Source: Hirschia sp. (GTDB lineage Bacteria; Pseudomonadota; Alphaproteobacteria; Caulobacterales; Hyphomonadaceae). From it: 42,425 bases of DNA. Under the pieces are notes generated by a model. That model worked only from the letters and a program-made list of their open reading frames with translations. It was not told the origin of the DNA and searched no databases. Positions 18,732-29,933 of the stretch are shown piece by piece. The DNA lies in assembly GCA_002709235.1 (NCBI GenBank), contig PAQI01000025.1, positions 1-42,425 of the forward strand, read 5' to 3'. Made by a program: the position numbers and the translations under genes. Numbering within the stretch: the stretch's first letter is position 1; every line of letters begins with the position of its first letter.

Positions 18732-19499
18732 TCAATCCGCGATCAATTGCACATCACCTGCCGTAATACGACGTTTTTGGCCATCCTGCATTTGCATAAC
18801 CAGCGAACCATCCGCATCAAGACCTATAAGAATACCAGAGATTCGCTCAGCACCCACTGTTACGCTAATAGTCTCATTCAAACCTTCTGCATGATCCAAC
18901 CATTTGAGTCGCGTCTGATCAAATCCATTTGTAAGCAGACTGATCAATTCAGACTTGAAGCACTCAGCAAAAGCCTCCAATAGACCATCTGCCGAAAGGC
19001 TGCTTGCTGCAGACGGTAAATTGTTCACGCATGCCGTCTTCTGATCCGTATCCGGTGCACTGATTATATTCACACCAACTCCAACGCACATGGCCAATGC
19101 ATCCTGTGCAAGTGGTGACGTCTCTATCAGTATGCCGCTTAGTTTGCGTCCTCGCCAACGCAGATCATTTGGCCATTTATACTGTATTTCCGAGACATCC
19201 ACACCCAGTTCACCGAGAGCAGCTCTAAGAGAAATACATGTTGTAAAGCAGACCAACCCTGCAAAAGCTGGCGACCGTTCCAATGGGAAATATGCTGTGG
19301 TAAACAGATTTCCTGTTTCAGAGAGCCACTCACGTCCCCTGCGCCCACGACCAGACGTTTGACTACGCGCAGCGATCCATGTCGGTCCAAGTTCACCACG
19401 TGCTATGCGCCGACAGGCCTCTGCATTTGTACTGTCGATCTCCTGAAGCCATATTCGTGGCCAAGGCTGAAGAAGTGCGGTCTCCAGATTTTTGAACAT
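18732..19499 (-). CDS. birA: Biotin-[acetyl-CoA-carboxylase] ligase
   Basis: This enzyme activates biotin with ATP and attaches it to carrier proteins. The biotinyl-AMP loop GRGRRG is at residues 50-55, with the substrate segment EIDSTNAEA before it and QYKWPNDLRWRGRKLSGIL after it. The C-terminal cap domain is present. There is no N-terminal helix-turn-helix domain, so it should not act as a repressor. The start is uncertain: ATG at 19499 is chosen by family length, while an ATG at 19529 would overlap the nuoN stop region. Neither has a good ribosome site. Confidence 0.9.
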   Translation of the reverse strand: MFKNLETALLQPWPRIWLQEIDSTNAEACRRIARGELGPTWIAARSQTSGRGRRGREWLSETGNLFTTAYFPLERSPAFAGLVCFTTCISLRAALGELGVDVSEIQYKWPNDLRWRGRKLSGILIETSPLAQDALAMCVGVGVNIISAPDTDQKTACVNNLPSAASSLSADGLLEAFAECFKSELISLLTNGFDQTRLKWLDHAEGLNETISVTVGAERISGILIGLDADGSLVMQMQDGQKRRITAGDVQLIAD

Positions 19500-19512
19500 C
19501 AGAAGTCGGCAC

Positions 19513-20934
19513 TCACGCCGGTGAAGCATTCATGGCAAGATTATTTAGCCAGGTTATCCAGATAACCAGAACCGGAAAGGCCAGAATCGCTGATCCATAG
19601 ACGGATAATCGAACAACACCGTCTGTAGCCTCGAAGCTCTCAGCCGCATCCTTCGCCCAAACGGCCCAAATGATCCGCAGATAATAGGCCAAAGATACCA
19701 CAGATCCGATAATTCCAACCCCTACAAGCCAATAGAGTTCTGCCCGAATTGCAGCCTCAAAGACAAGAAATTTGCCGAGGAAACCTGCAAGTGGCGGAAT
19801 ACCAGCGACCGAAAATACGAGAGCGGTAAGAGCTATCGCCAGACCAGGTTTTCGTTGGGACAGGCCGTTCAGGTCTGAAATATCTTCTACCATTCCCTCG
19901 CGGCGACGCATCGCCAGCACGACACCAAAGATACCGAGCGTGGTGAGGACATATATTGTCATATAAGTCAGCGTTGGACTCGCGCCGTAAAGTTCACCGG
20001 ATGCAATTGCCATAAAGGCAAAACCCACATTACCGATGGATGAATAGGCAAGCAGGCGCTTGATGTTGTTTTGACCCAGACCGCCAAATGCACCGACCAA
20101 CATCGACAATGCCGCCATGATGCCGACGATGATCCGCCAGGATTCTTCAAAAGCACCAAACACTGTGAACGCTATGTTTGCGAAGACAACAACCGCAGCG
20201 ATCTTTGGGGCGGTCGAGAAATAAGCCGCGACCGGTGTTGGCGCGCCTTCATAAACATCCGGTGTCCATATGTGGAACGGAGCAGCTGATGCCTTGAACC
20301 CCAGGCCGATCAACATCAGAACCATTCCAAAAATCAGGCCGATACTGGATTCCGCCGCAGCAATCTCGGAAAACTGTGTGGAGCCTGTGTATCCATATAC
20401 GAGTGATGCCCCATACAGCAGAAGCCCCGAAGCCAGTGCACCGAGTACGAAATATTTAAGCCCGGCTTCCGCGGAGCGCCTGCTTTCGCGGTTGAACGCG
20501 GCAAGTACATAGGAAGACAGAGACAGCATCTCCACTCCCATATAAAGCGTCATCAGACTGGATGAGGACAACATGATGCCCATTCCACCGGATCCGAAAA
20601 GGATCAACAGGGAATATTCGAAGCGATCCATCTGCTCGCGGCCGAGATAGCCGCCGGACATCAGGAGTGCGACCGCAGCAACACCAAATGCAACCGTCTT
20701 GGTAAACGCCAGAAACGGCGTGATACGGTAGAGCTCATTGAAAGCATATGCCGGATCGGACCCGATTTGGAACGCAGCAAGCATAGCTGCTGCCGACAAA
20801 GCCAGAGCGCCAAACAGGCGCGAAAAGGAATTGAACCCGTTTTTGAGAACGGCTCCAACCAGCACCCCCAGCAATCCCATCGCCAATAGGAGCGATTCCG
20901 GTGCTGCAATTGTGATATCGTGGAGGATGTTCAT
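19513..20934 (-). CDS. nuoN: NADH-quinone oxidoreductase subunit N
   Basis: This 473-residue antiporter-like subunit of the complex I membrane arm has about 14 hydrophobic segments. The proton channel pattern is visible: a Glu in YMGVEMLSLSSYVLAAF, a Lys in AGLKYFVLGAL, then FKASAAPFHIWTPDVYEGAPT and the broken-helix region near QNNIKRLLAYSSIGNVG. Length matches the family. The ATG has GAGG upstream. It is the last nuo gene. Confidence 0.97.
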   Translation of the reverse strand: MNILHDITIAAPESLLLAMGLLGVLVGAVLKNGFNSFSRLFGALALSAAAMLAAFQIGSDPAYAFNELYRITPFLAFTKTVAFGVAAVALLMSGGYLGREQMDRFEYSLLILFGSGGMGIMLSSSSLMTLYMGVEMLSLSSYVLAAFNRESRRSAEAGLKYFVLGALASGLLLYGASLVYGYTGSTQFSEIAAAESSIGLIFGMVLMLIGLGFKASAAPFHIWTPDVYEGAPTPVAAYFSTAPKIAAVVVFANIAFTVFGAFEESWRIIVGIMAALSMLVGAFGGLGQNNIKRLLAYSSIGNVGFAFMAIASGELYGASPTLTYMTIYVLTTLGIFGVVLAMRRREGMVEDISDLNGLSQRKPGLAIALTALVFSVAGIPPLAGFLGKFLVFEAAIRAELYWLVGVGIIGSVVSLAYYLRIIWAVWAKDAAESFEATDGVVRLSVYGSAILAFPVLVIWITWLNNLAMNASPA

Positions 20935-20950
20935 TCCGGACGCCTCTGTG

Positions 20951-22492
20951 TCACTGCGCTGTGAGCTTCAGGTTCATGATGTCGAGCACATTCTGGGTCG
21001 TGCCCTGCGACAGATCAAAGATCAATGATGGCAAAATGCCGAAGAGGAGTGTCGCAACGGCAAGCACAATCAAGATACCAGCTTCGCGAGCATCCACGTC
21101 TTTGATGTCGAACAGTTTCTCATTCGTGATCTCGCCAAACACTGTCTCTCTGTAGAGATGGAGCATGTAGACCGCAGAGAAAATCATCCCCAATGCCGCC
21201 CCTGCTGCAGCCCATGGTGCCGCCAGGAAACCACCTACCATTGACGTGATTTCTCCGACAAATCCTGATGTCCCGGGAAGGCCGACATTTGCCATTGTGA
21301 AGAACAAGAACAGGGCTGCATATAAAGGCATGCGGTGAACGAGCCCGCCATAATAGGCAATATCGCGTGTGTGCTCCCTATCGTAGATCACTCCCACACA
21401 AAGGAAGAGCGCCCCGGAAATCAAACCATGGGAGAGCATCTGATAGATCGCCCCCTGCACACCTTGTTCGTTGAATGCAAAAATTCCAAGCGTGACCAAG
21501 CCCATGTGAGCAACTGACGAATAGGCAATCAGCTTTTTCATGTCGGTTTGGCGGAAAGCCACGAGTGATGCGTAAACAACAGCGATCACCGACAACGCAA
21601 ATACAAGCGGTTGAAACAGGTGAGAGGCATCGGGAAACATGGGTAGCGAAAACCGCAACATGCCGTATCCACCCATTTTCAACAGGACACCCGCCAGAAT
21701 GACAGACCCCGCTGTGGGTGCCTCAACATGCGCATCCGGCAACCAGGTGTGAACCGGCCACATCGGTAGCTTGACCGCAAAAGACGCGAAGAATGCCAAC
21801 CATAGCCATATCTGCACATTCTCGGCAAAGACATGCTGCTGCAATACTTCGATATCTGTCGTGCCAACGGTTGAATAGATATAGATCAACGCCGCAAGCA
21901 GGAACAACGACCCCAGCAATGTGTAGAGGAAGAACTTGAACGATGCATATAATCGGTTCTTGCCACCCCAGATCCCGATAATGATAAACATCGGAATGAG
22001 CCCACCTTCAAAGAAGATGTAGAACAGGACCAGGTCCAGCGAGCAGAACACACCCAGCATCAGTGTTTCGAGGACCAGAAACGCAATCATGTAGTCAGCA
22101 AGACGGTGAGTAATCGATTTCCAGCTAGCCAGAATACAAAGCGGCATGAGGAAAGTGGTGAGCACTACAAGTAGAATGGACATCCCATCCACGCCGAACT
22201 TGAAGTTGATACTTTCAACAGCATTCACGGCCTGCGCATAGTCACGCGCGAACCAGGTATATTCCTCGACAAGTTGGAATGTCGCACCCGAAGACGGATC
22301 GAATTCAGACAACGCCCACAGTGACAGGAGAAAAGTCGCAGAAGTGATGACCAGCGCAGCCATGCGAATTGTTCCGCGCGCCTTATCGTCACTTTCTGTT
22401 TGTGCCCCGACTGCCATACGGGTCAACAAGATGATCGCAGCCCCTACCAGTGGCAGGAAGGTGATCATGGAAAGAATTGGAAAGGATTCCAT
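20951..22492 (-). CDS. nuoM: NADH-quinone oxidoreductase subunit M
   Basis: This is the second antiporter-like membrane subunit (about 513 residues). Key features are the Glu in the helix around [17 protein letters not shown], the Lys in [13 protein letters not shown], the [19 protein letters not shown] block and the [15 protein letters not shown] segment, which form the proton path. The chosen ATG at 22492 lies one base after the nuoL stop and has GGAGG eight bases upstream; an earlier ATG inside nuoL is less likely. Confidence 0.97.
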   Translation of the reverse strand: MESFPILSMITFLPLVGAAIILLTRMAVGAQTESDDKARGTIRMAALVITSATFLLSLWALSEFDPSSGATFQLVEEYTWFARDYAQAVNAVESINFKFGVDGMSILLVVLTTFLMPLCILASWKSITHRLADYMIAFLVLETLMLGVFCSLDLVLFYIFFEGGLIPMFIIIGIWGGKNRLYASFKFFLYTLLGSLFLLAALIYIYSTVGTTDIEVLQQHVFAENVQIWLWLAFFASFAVKLPMWPVHTWLPDAHVEAPTAGSVILAGVLLKMGGYGMLRFSLPMFPDASHLFQPLVFALSVIAVVYASLVAFRQTDMKKLIAYSSVAHMGLVTLGIFAFNEQGVQGAIYQMLSHGLISGALFLCVGVIYDREHTRDIAYYGGLVHRMPLYAALFLFFTMANVGLPGTSGFVGEITSMVGGFLAAPWAAAGAALGMIFSAVYMLHLYRETVFGEITNEKLFDIKDVDAREAGILIVLAVATLLFGILPSLIFDLSQGTTQNVLDIMNLKLTAQ

Positions 22493-22493
22493 C

Positions 22494-24740
22494 CTATTTG
22501 CCTCCCGTTTGGCCAAACACGGCAACCGCCCCGAATGCCACAGCAGCGATCAGAATGACGAAAGCGTAGTGATACAGATATCCGGTGTGGAGTTTGGACA
22601 GTCTGCCTGCACCAGCCTTGGTGAGTGATGTCAGTCCATCTGGTCCGAGACCATCGATGAGTTTTCCATCCCCGACTTTCCAGAACAGATCTCCAAGCCC
22701 CTTCACGGTTCGCACGATGAAGAAATTGTAGATCTCGTCAAAATACCATTTGTTGTAGAGCAAGGAATGCATCGGACCGGACCGCTGTCCAATGCCTCGT
22801 GGTATTGAGGGGGCGAGCAAGTAGAAAATCACAGCCAATGCAAGACCAAATACCCATGCAGAGAATGGTGCCCACAACACCCAGCCTGGCGGATGATGCC
22901 CATGCGCATCCTCATGACCACCTTCTTCAGGGTGTTCATTACCGTGTCCGACTGAAGTGCCCGCTTGTTCGTGCGCCTCTGAAGAATGAGTATCAACGAC
23001 ACCGTGTTCTACAGGCTCGCCATGACCGGCTGAAGCACCCTCTATGTCTGCGGCAGCATGATCAGCGGATGCGGAGTAGATCGCATTCCCCCAGAATTCC
23101 TGGTTCGGTGTTCCAAGCTGCTTGATGAATGTGGAATAGAATACGACACCAGCAAACACCGCGCCGATCGCCAAAAGGTATAGAGGAATCCTCATCACAT
23201 TCGGCGCATCGTGAGCATGGTCATAGGTGTGAGAGTCAGCACGCGTCTTGCCCTCGAATGTCATGAACATCAGGCGCCACGAATAAAAGGACGTCAGAAT
23301 GGCGGCGGTGATACCGCACCAGAACGCATATTTAGAAAACAGGTCACCGGATAGGAAGGCCTCTTCCAGGATCGCATCCTTGGAGAAGAACCCAGCGAAT
23401 CCCAACGACGTCCCGGGAATACCTACACCGGTAATGGCGAGCGTCCCGATCAGCATCATCAACCATGCAACAGGCATTTTCTTGCGCAGGCCACCCATGT
23501 TTCGCATGTCCTGCTCATGATGCATTCCGTGGATCACCGCACCTGCAGTCAGGAACAGCATCGCCTTGAAGAAGGCGTGAGTGAACAGATGAAACATCGC
23601 TGCTGAATAGGCACCGACACCAGCAGCGAAGAACATGTATCCAAGCTGAGAGCAGGTTGAATACGCGATCACGCGCTTGATATCGTTCTGTGCCAGACCA
23701 ACAGTTGCAGCAAACAGTGCCGTTGTCGCACCAACTATTGTGATCATGTTCGCGGCAAAGGTTGTGTACTCATAAACCGACGACGCACGACAAACCAGCA
23801 CCACACCCGCCGTAACCATGGTCGCTGCGTGGATGAGGGCTGAAACCGGTGTCGGGCCCTCCATCGCATCTGGAAGCCAAACGTGAAGAAGCAACTGGGC
23901 CGACTTACCCATGGCACCGATAAACAGCAGTACACCGATAATTTCCAGCGCCGGGGCAGTCAGGCCGAAGATGGAGAGTGACAAGTCCTGCGCATGCCCT
24001 GCTTCCCCGAAACTTGAGACAAGCGGTGTCAGCATTGCGTTTTCACGGATCAGATCGAATACGCCGAGTGGTTGCGCTACACCATTGATCTCGGGACGCT
24101 GGAAGAACTCGACCGTGCCAAATGTCAGGAAGACGGTCATGATACCAAGGGCTAGTCCGACATCACCTACGCGGTTCGTCACGAACGCCTTGATGGACGC
24201 TGAATTTGCCGACGGTTTGCGGTAATAATATCCAATCAAAAGGTATGAGGCCAGGCCTACACCTTCCCAACCGAAGAACAATTGTATGAAGTCATTCGCC
24301 GTAACCAGCATCAGCATGGCGAAGGTAAACAATGACAGATAGGAAAAGAACCTCGCCCTGTCTCGTTCATCGGCCATGTAACCCCAGGAATAGAGGTGCA
24401 CCAACGACGACACACTTGTCACCACGACCAACATCACGATGGAAATTGCATCCAACCGGATTGCCCAGAAGGCCTGCAATGAACCAATGTCCAACCAGCG
24501 CGCCAGCACCTGGACCTGATCCAGATGAGCGCCCTGCCATTGCGAGGTGAAAATCGCAATTGATAGGATTGCTGAGGTGAACAAAAGCCCCGTCGTGATC
24601 ATCATACCGATGTGATCACGTCCGCCCCGCTTGGAGGTGTCGGTTTTCTCGTCCATCGTTACAGCGAGAAACCCGCTGATAATCGCGCCTAGAAGGGGTG
24701 CGAAAACGATTATGATTGCTGCAGTCGATTGCCAGCCCAC
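22494..24740 (-). CDS. nuoL: NADH-quinone oxidoreductase subunit L, with a histidine-rich insertion
   Basis: This is the distal antiporter-like subunit of complex I (748 residues). It has the channel block [27 protein letters not shown] and the broken helix near [17 protein letters not shown], and ends with the long lateral helix region and a final membrane helix. It is about 100 or more residues longer than many homologues. Part of the excess is a hydrophilic segment at about residues 557-617 with about 11 His plus many Glu and Asp. The start is a GTG with AGGAG at good spacing. Confidence 0.97.
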   Translation of the reverse strand: MGWQSTAAIIIVFAPLLGAIISGFLAVTMDEKTDTSKRGGRDHIGMMITTGLLFTSAILSIAIFTSQWQGAHLDQVQVLARWLDIGSLQAFWAIRLDAISIVMLVVVTSVSSLVHLYSWGYMADERDRARFFSYLSLFTFAMLMLVTANDFIQLFFGWEGVGLASYLLIGYYYRKPSANSASIKAFVTNRVGDVGLALGIMTVFLTFGTVEFFQRPEINGVAQPLGVFDLIRENAMLTPLVSSFGEAGHAQDLSLSIFGLTAPALEIIGVLLFIGAMGKSAQLLLHVWLPDAMEGPTPVSALIHAATMVTAGVVLVCRASSVYEYTTFAANMITIVGATTALFAATVGLAQNDIKRVIAYSTCSQLGYMFFAAGVGAYSAAMFHLFTHAFFKAMLFLTAGAVIHGMHHEQDMRNMGGLRKKMPVAWLMMLIGTLAITGVGIPGTSLGFAGFFSKDAILEEAFLSGDLFSKYAFWCGITAAILTSFYSWRLMFMTFEGKTRADSHTYDHAHDAPNVMRIPLYLLAIGAVFAGVVFYSTFIKQLGTPNQEFWGNAIYSASADHAAADIEGASAGHGEPVEHGVVDTHSSEAHEQAGTSVGHGNEHPEEGGHEDAHGHHPPGWVLWAPFSAWVFGLALAVIFYLLAPSIPRGIGQRSGPMHSLLYNKWYFDEIYNFFIVRTVKGLGDLFWKVGDGKLIDGLGPDGLTSLTKAGAGRLSKLHTGYLYHYAFVILIAAVAFGAVAVFGQTGGK

Positions 24741-24760
24741 GCCCCGAACTCCTTCTATTG

Positions 24761-25072
24761 TCAGCCGTGCATCATGTTGACGTCTTCCACGGAGATCTCT
24801 CCGCGGTTGCGGAAATAGACAACGAGGATTGCAAGCCCCACCGCCGCTTCAGCCGCAGCAACCGTCAACACCAACATGGCGAACACCTGACCAGCGATCG
24901 TGCCTGAGAAGACCGAAAACGCCGCCAGATTCAAGTTTACAGACAACAGGATGAGCTCGATCGCCATAAGAATGACGATGATGTTCTTCCGGTTCACGAA
25001 AATTCCAAAAACACCAATGGTGAACAATGCCGCAGACACTGACAGATAATGACCAAGCGTGAGTTCCATCAT
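24761..25072 (-). CDS. nuoK: NADH-quinone oxidoreductase subunit K
   Basis: This 103-residue membrane-arm subunit has three helices, with conserved Glu residues in the second and third ([14 protein letters not shown] and [14 protein letters not shown]), which take part in proton transfer. Length is typical. Its first ATG overlaps the nuoJ stop in an ATGA; a second ATG follows at once. Confidence 0.97.
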   Translation of the reverse strand: MMELTLGHYLSVSAALFTIGVFGIFVNRKNIIVILMAIELILLSVNLNLAAFSVFSGTIAGQVFAMLVLTVAAAEAAVGLAILVVYFRNRGEISVEDVNMMHG

Positions 25073-25695
25073 GATGTGGCTCCCCGTTCACTGTCGCTGG
25101 TATCGATACCTTGACCTGGTTGAACATTGACCATTGATACCGCGTCACCTCGATGACGCGCTGTCTGGTCTTCAACCTTCTGGCGTTTGATATGTGTTCT
25201 GTGACGAAGCGTCAGCACGATCGCGCCTATCATGGCGATCAGCAGGACGACACCCGCCATTTGAAAGAGGAGAAGATTGTCAGTGTAAAGCACATTTGAG
25301 AGAGCTGCGGCATTCGTGTCGGCACCTGGGGAAGGATCAAAATTGGAGATATCTCCCGCGCCAACGGCGCTGGCAACAAATATGATCTCGGCGCACATCA
25401 GAACGGCGATAATCCCTCCAATGACGCTGTAATTGAGGAACCCCTGCTTCAGCTCCACGAAATCAACATCCAGCATCATCACAACGAACAAGAACAAGAC
25501 CGCCACCGCTCCGACATACACCACGACGAGCAGCATAGCCAGAAACTCAGCACCGATCAGCACAAGCAGTCCGGCCGCAGTAAAGAACGACAAGATCAGC
25601 CACAAAACCGAATGCACGGGATTTCTGGCAGAAATAACGAACACAGCCGACAACAGGACGACCGTAGAGAGAATGTAAAAAGCGATCAGCTGCAC
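25069..25695 (-). CDS. nuoJ: NADH-quinone oxidoreductase subunit J
   Basis: This 208-residue membrane-arm subunit has five hydrophobic segments, including the conserved [16 protein letters not shown] helix next to the quinone channel. A hydrophilic C-terminal tail of about 40 residues follows. The start is a GTG, with AGAGGCGG upstream. It overlaps nuoK by four bases and is separated from nuoI by a 99-base gap holding a hairpin. Confidence 0.96.
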   Translation of the reverse strand: MQLIAFYILSTVVLLSAVFVISARNPVHSVLWLILSFFTAAGLLVLIGAEFLAMLLVVVYVGAVAVLFLFVVMMLDVDFVELKQGFLNYSVIGGIIAVLMCAEIIFVASAVGAGDISNFDPSPGADTNAAALSNVLYTDNLLLFQMAGVVLLIAMIGAIVLTLRHRTHIKRQKVEDQTARHRGDAVSMVNVQPGQGIDTSDSERGATS

Positions 25696-25724
25696 GCGTC
25701 CGCCTCTTTCTGTTTGCCTGTTGC

Positions 25725-25740
25725 CTCACCGGACGGTGAG
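25725..25740 (-). other. Inverted repeat in the nuoI-nuoJ gap
   Basis: A perfect 7-bp stem with a 2-base loop (CTCACCG GA CGGTGAG on the plus strand) lies in the 99-base space between nuoI and nuoJ. This is the longest gap in the nuo operon. No T run follows, so it is not a classical terminator. It could stabilise or partly attenuate the transcript, or be chance. Confidence 0.5.
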
Positions 25741-25794
25741 AACGGGGTGATGCGGATCAATTCCTCAGATCCACTTAATGAGATTCGCGCTCTT

Positions 25795-26283
25795 TTACCG
25801 GTAACGCGCATCAAGTTCCAGATTTCGTGCAATTTCTCGCTCCCAACGGTCACCATTCGCAATCAACCGTTCCTTGTCATAGAACAACTCTTCACGGGTT
25901 TCCGTCGAGAATTCGAAATTTGGCCCTTCAACGATCGCATCCACTGGACAGGCTTCCTGACAGAAACCGCAATAAATGCACTTGGTCATATCGATATCGT
26001 AGCGTGTCGTACGGCGCGAACCGTCATCACGTGGTTCCGCTTCAATCGTAATAGCCTGCGCCGGACAGACCGCTTCGCATAGCTTACACGCAATACAACG
26101 CTCTTCGCCATTTGCATAACGACGCAGGGCATGTTCGCCTCGAAAACGTGGGGACAACGGCCCTTTCTCGAAGGGATAGTTCAATGTCGCCTTGCGCGTA
26201 AAGATCTTGCGCATGGCGATGCCCAGTGCCGAAACAAAATCGGTAAGCATGGCACCTTTGACGGCTTGTGCGATACGAGACAT
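25795..26283 (-). CDS. nuoI: NADH-quinone oxidoreductase subunit I
   Basis: This 162-residue subunit holds clusters N6a and N6b in the peripheral arm. Two ferredoxin motifs are visible: [16 protein letters not shown] and [16 protein letters not shown]. The N-terminal region with RGEHALRRY matches the family (mitochondrial TYKY type). The ATG is preceded by GGAG. It follows nuoH by 16 bases. Confidence 0.97.
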   Translation of the reverse strand: MSRIAQAVKGAMLTDFVSALGIAMRKIFTRKATLNYPFEKGPLSPRFRGEHALRRYANGEERCIACKLCEAVCPAQAITIEAEPRDDGSRRTTRYDIDMTKCIYCGFCQEACPVDAIVEGPNFEFSTETREELFYDKERLIANGDRWEREIARNLELDARYR

Positions 26284-26299
26284 TCGAGACTACTCCAAT

Positions 26300-27382
26300 C
26301 TAGACCGCGCCGCCGGCGTTTTTGACGAAAACCACATACGCCGATACAGCAACTACGGCAACGAGCGAGGTTGGAAGAAAGACTTTCCACCCCAGTCTCA
26401 TAAGCTGATCATAGCGATAACGCGGAACGATTGCGCGTACGATGGCGAACATGAAGAACAGGAAAGTGACCTTCACCGCGAATGCCAGGAAATAGATGAA
26501 ACTGGAAAGCCATGCCGACATACCATCCGGCAAGGATAGAAATGGCAAATTCCATCCCCCCAGGAACAACACGGTCATTAGCGCGCACATCAAGACGATG
26601 GCGACCTGTTCAGCCAGATAAAACAACAGGAACGGAGTGGAAGAATACTCTACCTGGTAACCTGCGACCAATTCCGATTCCGCTTCTGGCAAATCAAATG
26701 GTGCACGGTTGGTTTCCGCCAGAGCTGACACGAAAAAGATGATGAACATCGGAAACATCACAAGGACCAGCGGAAAGTGATGGAATGCAAATGCATTCCA
26801 ATTCCAGAAGCCCCCTGCCTGATGCTCTACAATCGTTGTGAGGTTCATGGAACCGGACAACATCAGCACAGTCACGATCACGAAACCGATGGAGACTTCA
26901 TAAGAGACCATCTGAGCTGCAGAACGCAGACCACCCAGAAACGGATATTTTGAGTTCGAAGCCCATCCACCCATGATGATGCCATACACACCCAATGATG
27001 AAACAGCGAACAGGTAGAGTACGCCGATATTAAGGTCAGCTGCGACCCAGCCTGGTGCAACCGGAATGACTGCCCACGCCATCAGAGCTGTCACCGTGGA
27101 TATGATCGGCGCGAGAATGAAAACCGTCTTGTTTGCGCCTGCCGGAATTATGATTTCCTTCAGAACGAACTTTCCAAAGTCAGCAAAGGATTGCAGCAAA
27201 CCGAAAGGGCCGACGACGTTCGGGCCTTTACGAAGCATCGATCCAGCCAACACTTTGCGGTCCAACCACAAAAGCAGCGCGATACTGAGTAGCAATACCA
27301 CCATGAAGGCCAGCACCTGACCGATAGCGAGTAGCGCGGTCAGCCAGGGATTGCCGTTTGTCCATTCAAGAAAAGTTTGCAT
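26300..27382 (-). CDS. nuoH: NADH-quinone oxidoreductase subunit H
   Basis: This 360-residue membrane subunit forms the quinone chamber at the base of the peripheral arm. It has about eight helices, the conserved [21 protein letters not shown] region, the acidic loop [20 protein letters not shown], and [15 protein letters not shown] near the end. The ATG has AGGAG at good spacing and lies 10 bases after nuoG. Confidence 0.97.
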   Translation of the reverse strand: MQTFLEWTNGNPWLTALLAIGQVLAFMVVLLLSIALLLWLDRKVLAGSMLRKGPNVVGPFGLLQSFADFGKFVLKEIIIPAGANKTVFILAPIISTVTALMAWAVIPVAPGWVAADLNIGVLYLFAVSSLGVYGIIMGGWASNSKYPFLGGLRSAAQMVSYEVSIGFVIVTVLMLSGSMNLTTIVEHQAGGFWNWNAFAFHHFPLVLVMFPMFIIFFVSALAETNRAPFDLPEAESELVAGYQVEYSSTPFLLFYLAEQVAIVLMCALMTVLFLGGWNLPFLSLPDGMSAWLSSFIYFLAFAVKVTFLFFMFAIVRAIVPRYRYDQLMRLGWKVFLPTSLVAVVAVSAYVVFVKNAGGAV

Positions 27383-27392
27383 TCGCCCGCTC

Positions 27393-29525
27393 CTATTCCG
27401 CCGCTACTGCTGGCTTGGCAACAGCAAGCTCAGCGCATTCCGCCATCACTTTGGACGCACGCGCGATCGGATTTGTGAGATAGAAGGAGTCTATAGTTGA
27501 ACGGAAGACCTCAGAACGCATTTCTCCGGAAACACCATAAGGAGGCTGCGCTGAAGTAGCACTGGGCAGTGGTGCATAGTCCAGGCCCATGAATATCTTG
27601 TTGTCGTCACTCATCTGAGTGCGAAGCGCGTCTATGGTATCATATGGAAGCACTTTTCCGACCTTATCGGACAATGCGCGTATTATTGCCCAATCCTCTC
27701 GGGCCTCTCCCTTCAGACCGACAGCACGCACTGTGCGCTGAACGCGCCCTTCAGTGTTTACATATGTGGCTGACTTTTCGGTATATGCTGCTCCGGGAAG
27801 AATAACATCAGCCCGGTGCGCTCCGGCATCTCCATGCGTTCCCACATAGACAACAAACGCTGAACCAAAATTGGCGGCTGCAATTTCATCCACACCCAGA
27901 CAGAAGATCGTGTCCATTTCGCCGGACCGTGCAGCTTGAAGGATCGAAATGATGTCCTTGCCGCCTTCTCCTGGAAGAAATCCCAGATCCAGGCCACCGA
28001 CGCGTGCCGCGGCAGTGTGCAGAACACTGAAACCGTTCCAGCCTTCGTTTTCTCCTTCAGGTGCAGTAAAGCACCCTACATCCGCCGCAAGCTTCGAAAT
28101 CTCATGGAGTACTGCTGCACCATCGGGCCGAGCCAATGCGCCCTGCCCCACAATGATCATCGGACGCTTTGCGGATTTCAGCAATTCGAAGGTCTTTGAT
28201 CCCGCCTTCATGACGTCTGACAATGTTCTTGGACCATCACCAAGGTGTTCATATGGATATGAAAGATCAACCGCTTCACCGATCAGCGACACTGGAACAT
28301 CACGGTTCAACCATGCACCGCGAATTCGAGCATTGAGCACCGGCGCTTCCTTGCGAGGATTGGATCCTATGATCAAAATCGCATCCGCCTCATCCACGCC
28401 CATCAGAGTGGCGTTGAAAAGGTAGCTCTCTCGCGGCATCCGGTTGCCATCTGCATCAACGCCCAGGGCGGCACCATCCTGTCGACAATCTGTTGATTGC
28501 ACGCCCAAAGAGCGCATCAGATCCAATGTGGCTTTCATGCTCTCAGCGCATGCAAGGTCACCAGCCAGAGCAGCAATGCGCGAGGAGTCACCTTTAAGCT
28601 TCTCGGCGACAACTTCCAGGGCTTCATTCCAGCTTGCCGGGCGCAGTTTTCCATTTTCACGGATATAAGGCTGATCAAGGCGTTGGCGGCCAAGACCATC
28701 CCAGATGAATCGGGACTTATCAGAGATCCACTCTTCGTTGATCTCGTCATTGATGCGAGGCAATATACGCATGACAGCCCCGCCGCGCGCATCGACACGA
28801 ATGGACGCGCCCATTGCGTCCATGACATCAACGGTTTCAGTTTTCCGCAGCTCCCACGGGCGTGCATTGAACGCGTAGGGTTTGGAGGTCAAAGCGCCAA
28901 CTGGACAAAGGTCTATGACGTTACCAGAGATTTCAGACGTCAGCGCGCTCTCCAGATAGGTCGTGATCTCGGCGTTTTCACCGCGGCTAACAAGGCCCAT
29001 CTCTTCAGTGCCGGCAATTTCAGCGACAAAGCGCACGCAACGCGTACACTGAATACAACGCGTCATGATCGTCTTGATCAGCGGGCCGATATATTTGTCG
29101 TCTACAGCTCTCTTGGGTTCCTTGTAGCGACTACCGGAACGGCCGTATCCCATTGCCTGATCCTGCAGATCACACTCACCGCCCTGATCACAGATAGGAC
29201 AATCAAGTGGGTGGTTGATCAGCAGGAATTCCATAACACCATTACGGGCTTTGATAGCCCGTTCTGACTTCGTGAAGATGTTTGGAGGCGATCCATCACG
29301 GTTCGGGCGCATATCTCCTACGGCCTGAGCACAGGATGCAATTGGTTTGGGTGCGCCTTCCCAGTCGACGAGACACATGCGGCAATTGCCGGCAATTGAG
29401 AGACGTTCGTGATAACAGAAGCGCGGAATTTCTGCTCCCGCCTGCTCACAGGCCTGCAACAACGAGTAATTGCGCGGAACTTCAACTTCGACGCCGTCCA
29501 CAACGACTTTTGCGGTGTCTGACAT
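27393..29525 (-). CDS. nuoG: NADH-quinone oxidoreductase subunit G
   Basis: This 710-residue peripheral-arm subunit carries an N-terminal 2Fe-2S domain ([15 protein letters not shown] and a later Cys), the His-Cys3 cluster N5 region ([18 protein letters not shown]) and the 4Fe-4S motifs [10 protein letters not shown] and CPVGAL. A molybdopterin-oxidoreductase-like domain follows; it is not expected to bind the cofactor. The ATG shares one base with the stop of the small gene before it (TGATG), so translation is coupled. Confidence 0.97.
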   Translation of the reverse strand: MSDTAKVVVDGVEVEVPRNYSLLQACEQAGAEIPRFCYHERLSIAGNCRMCLVDWEGAPKPIASCAQAVGDMRPNRDGSPPNIFTKSERAIKARNGVMEFLLINHPLDCPICDQGGECDLQDQAMGYGRSGSRYKEPKRAVDDKYIGPLIKTIMTRCIQCTRCVRFVAEIAGTEEMGLVSRGENAEITTYLESALTSEISGNVIDLCPVGALTSKPYAFNARPWELRKTETVDVMDAMGASIRVDARGGAVMRILPRINDEINEEWISDKSRFIWDGLGRQRLDQPYIRENGKLRPASWNEALEVVAEKLKGDSSRIAALAGDLACAESMKATLDLMRSLGVQSTDCRQDGAALGVDADGNRMPRESYLFNATLMGVDEADAILIIGSNPRKEAPVLNARIRGAWLNRDVPVSLIGEAVDLSYPYEHLGDGPRTLSDVMKAGSKTFELLKSAKRPMIIVGQGALARPDGAAVLHEISKLAADVGCFTAPEGENEGWNGFSVLHTAAARVGGLDLGFLPGEGGKDIISILQAARSGEMDTIFCLGVDEIAAANFGSAFVVYVGTHGDAGAHRADVILPGAAYTEKSATYVNTEGRVQRTVRAVGLKGEAREDWAIIRALSDKVGKVLPYDTIDALRTQMSDDNKIFMGLDYAPLPSATSAQPPYGVSGEMRSEVFRSTIDSFYLTNPIARASKVMAECAELAVAKPAVAAE

Positions 29526-29929
29526 CAGGCAAACTCTCTTTCAGGATGCTCTGAAACTTCCGAACCCGGATAGTTCCAACGAATGACAAAATAGCACGCA
29601 AGGGCAATCAGGATCCAGAAGCAGACCAATAACCACGCACCAGAGGTAAGATCAGGACTACCCATATATCCAATCACCCAAAGCGCTACGGCTGACTTCA
29701 TGGTCGCCCCAATGACTGCACCCCATAACAACTTGACCTTGCCCAAAGCCAACAAGGCCGACACGGCCATGACAGCATGAGCCGCCAGATTGACAGCCAC
29801 AGCCCACCGAACCTGTTGCGACCAGCTCATATACGCGTCTTGAGCCCATGACATGGCAGCGAGCCACGCATTTGTTCCAATCAGAACGGCGCAAAACAGA
29901 GCGGTTATTATGGCTTTGGTGAGCTTCAA
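29525..29929 (-). CDS. Unrecognised four-helix membrane protein between nuoF and nuoG
   Basis: I do not recognise this protein. It would be about 134 residues with four hydrophobic segments (starting AIITALFCAVLIG, AVAVNLAAHAVMAVSALLAL, GAVIGATMKSAVALWVIGY and LLVCFWILIALACYFVIRW) and a short charged tail. The frame is open far into nuoF, but the best start is a TTG at 29929, with GGAG seven bases upstream, just after the nuoF stop (29934). The stop shares a base with the nuoG start. Tight placement on both sides suggests a real gene translated with complex I. A role in assembly or as an accessory subunit is only a guess. Confidence 0.7.
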   Translation of the reverse strand: MKLTKAIITALFCAVLIGTNAWLAAMSWAQDAYMSWSQQVRWAVAVNLAAHAVMAVSALLALGKVKLLWGAVIGATMKSAVALWVIGYMGSPDLTSGAWLLVCFWILIALACYFVIRWNYPGSEVSEHPEREFA

Positions 29930-29933
29930 CAAT

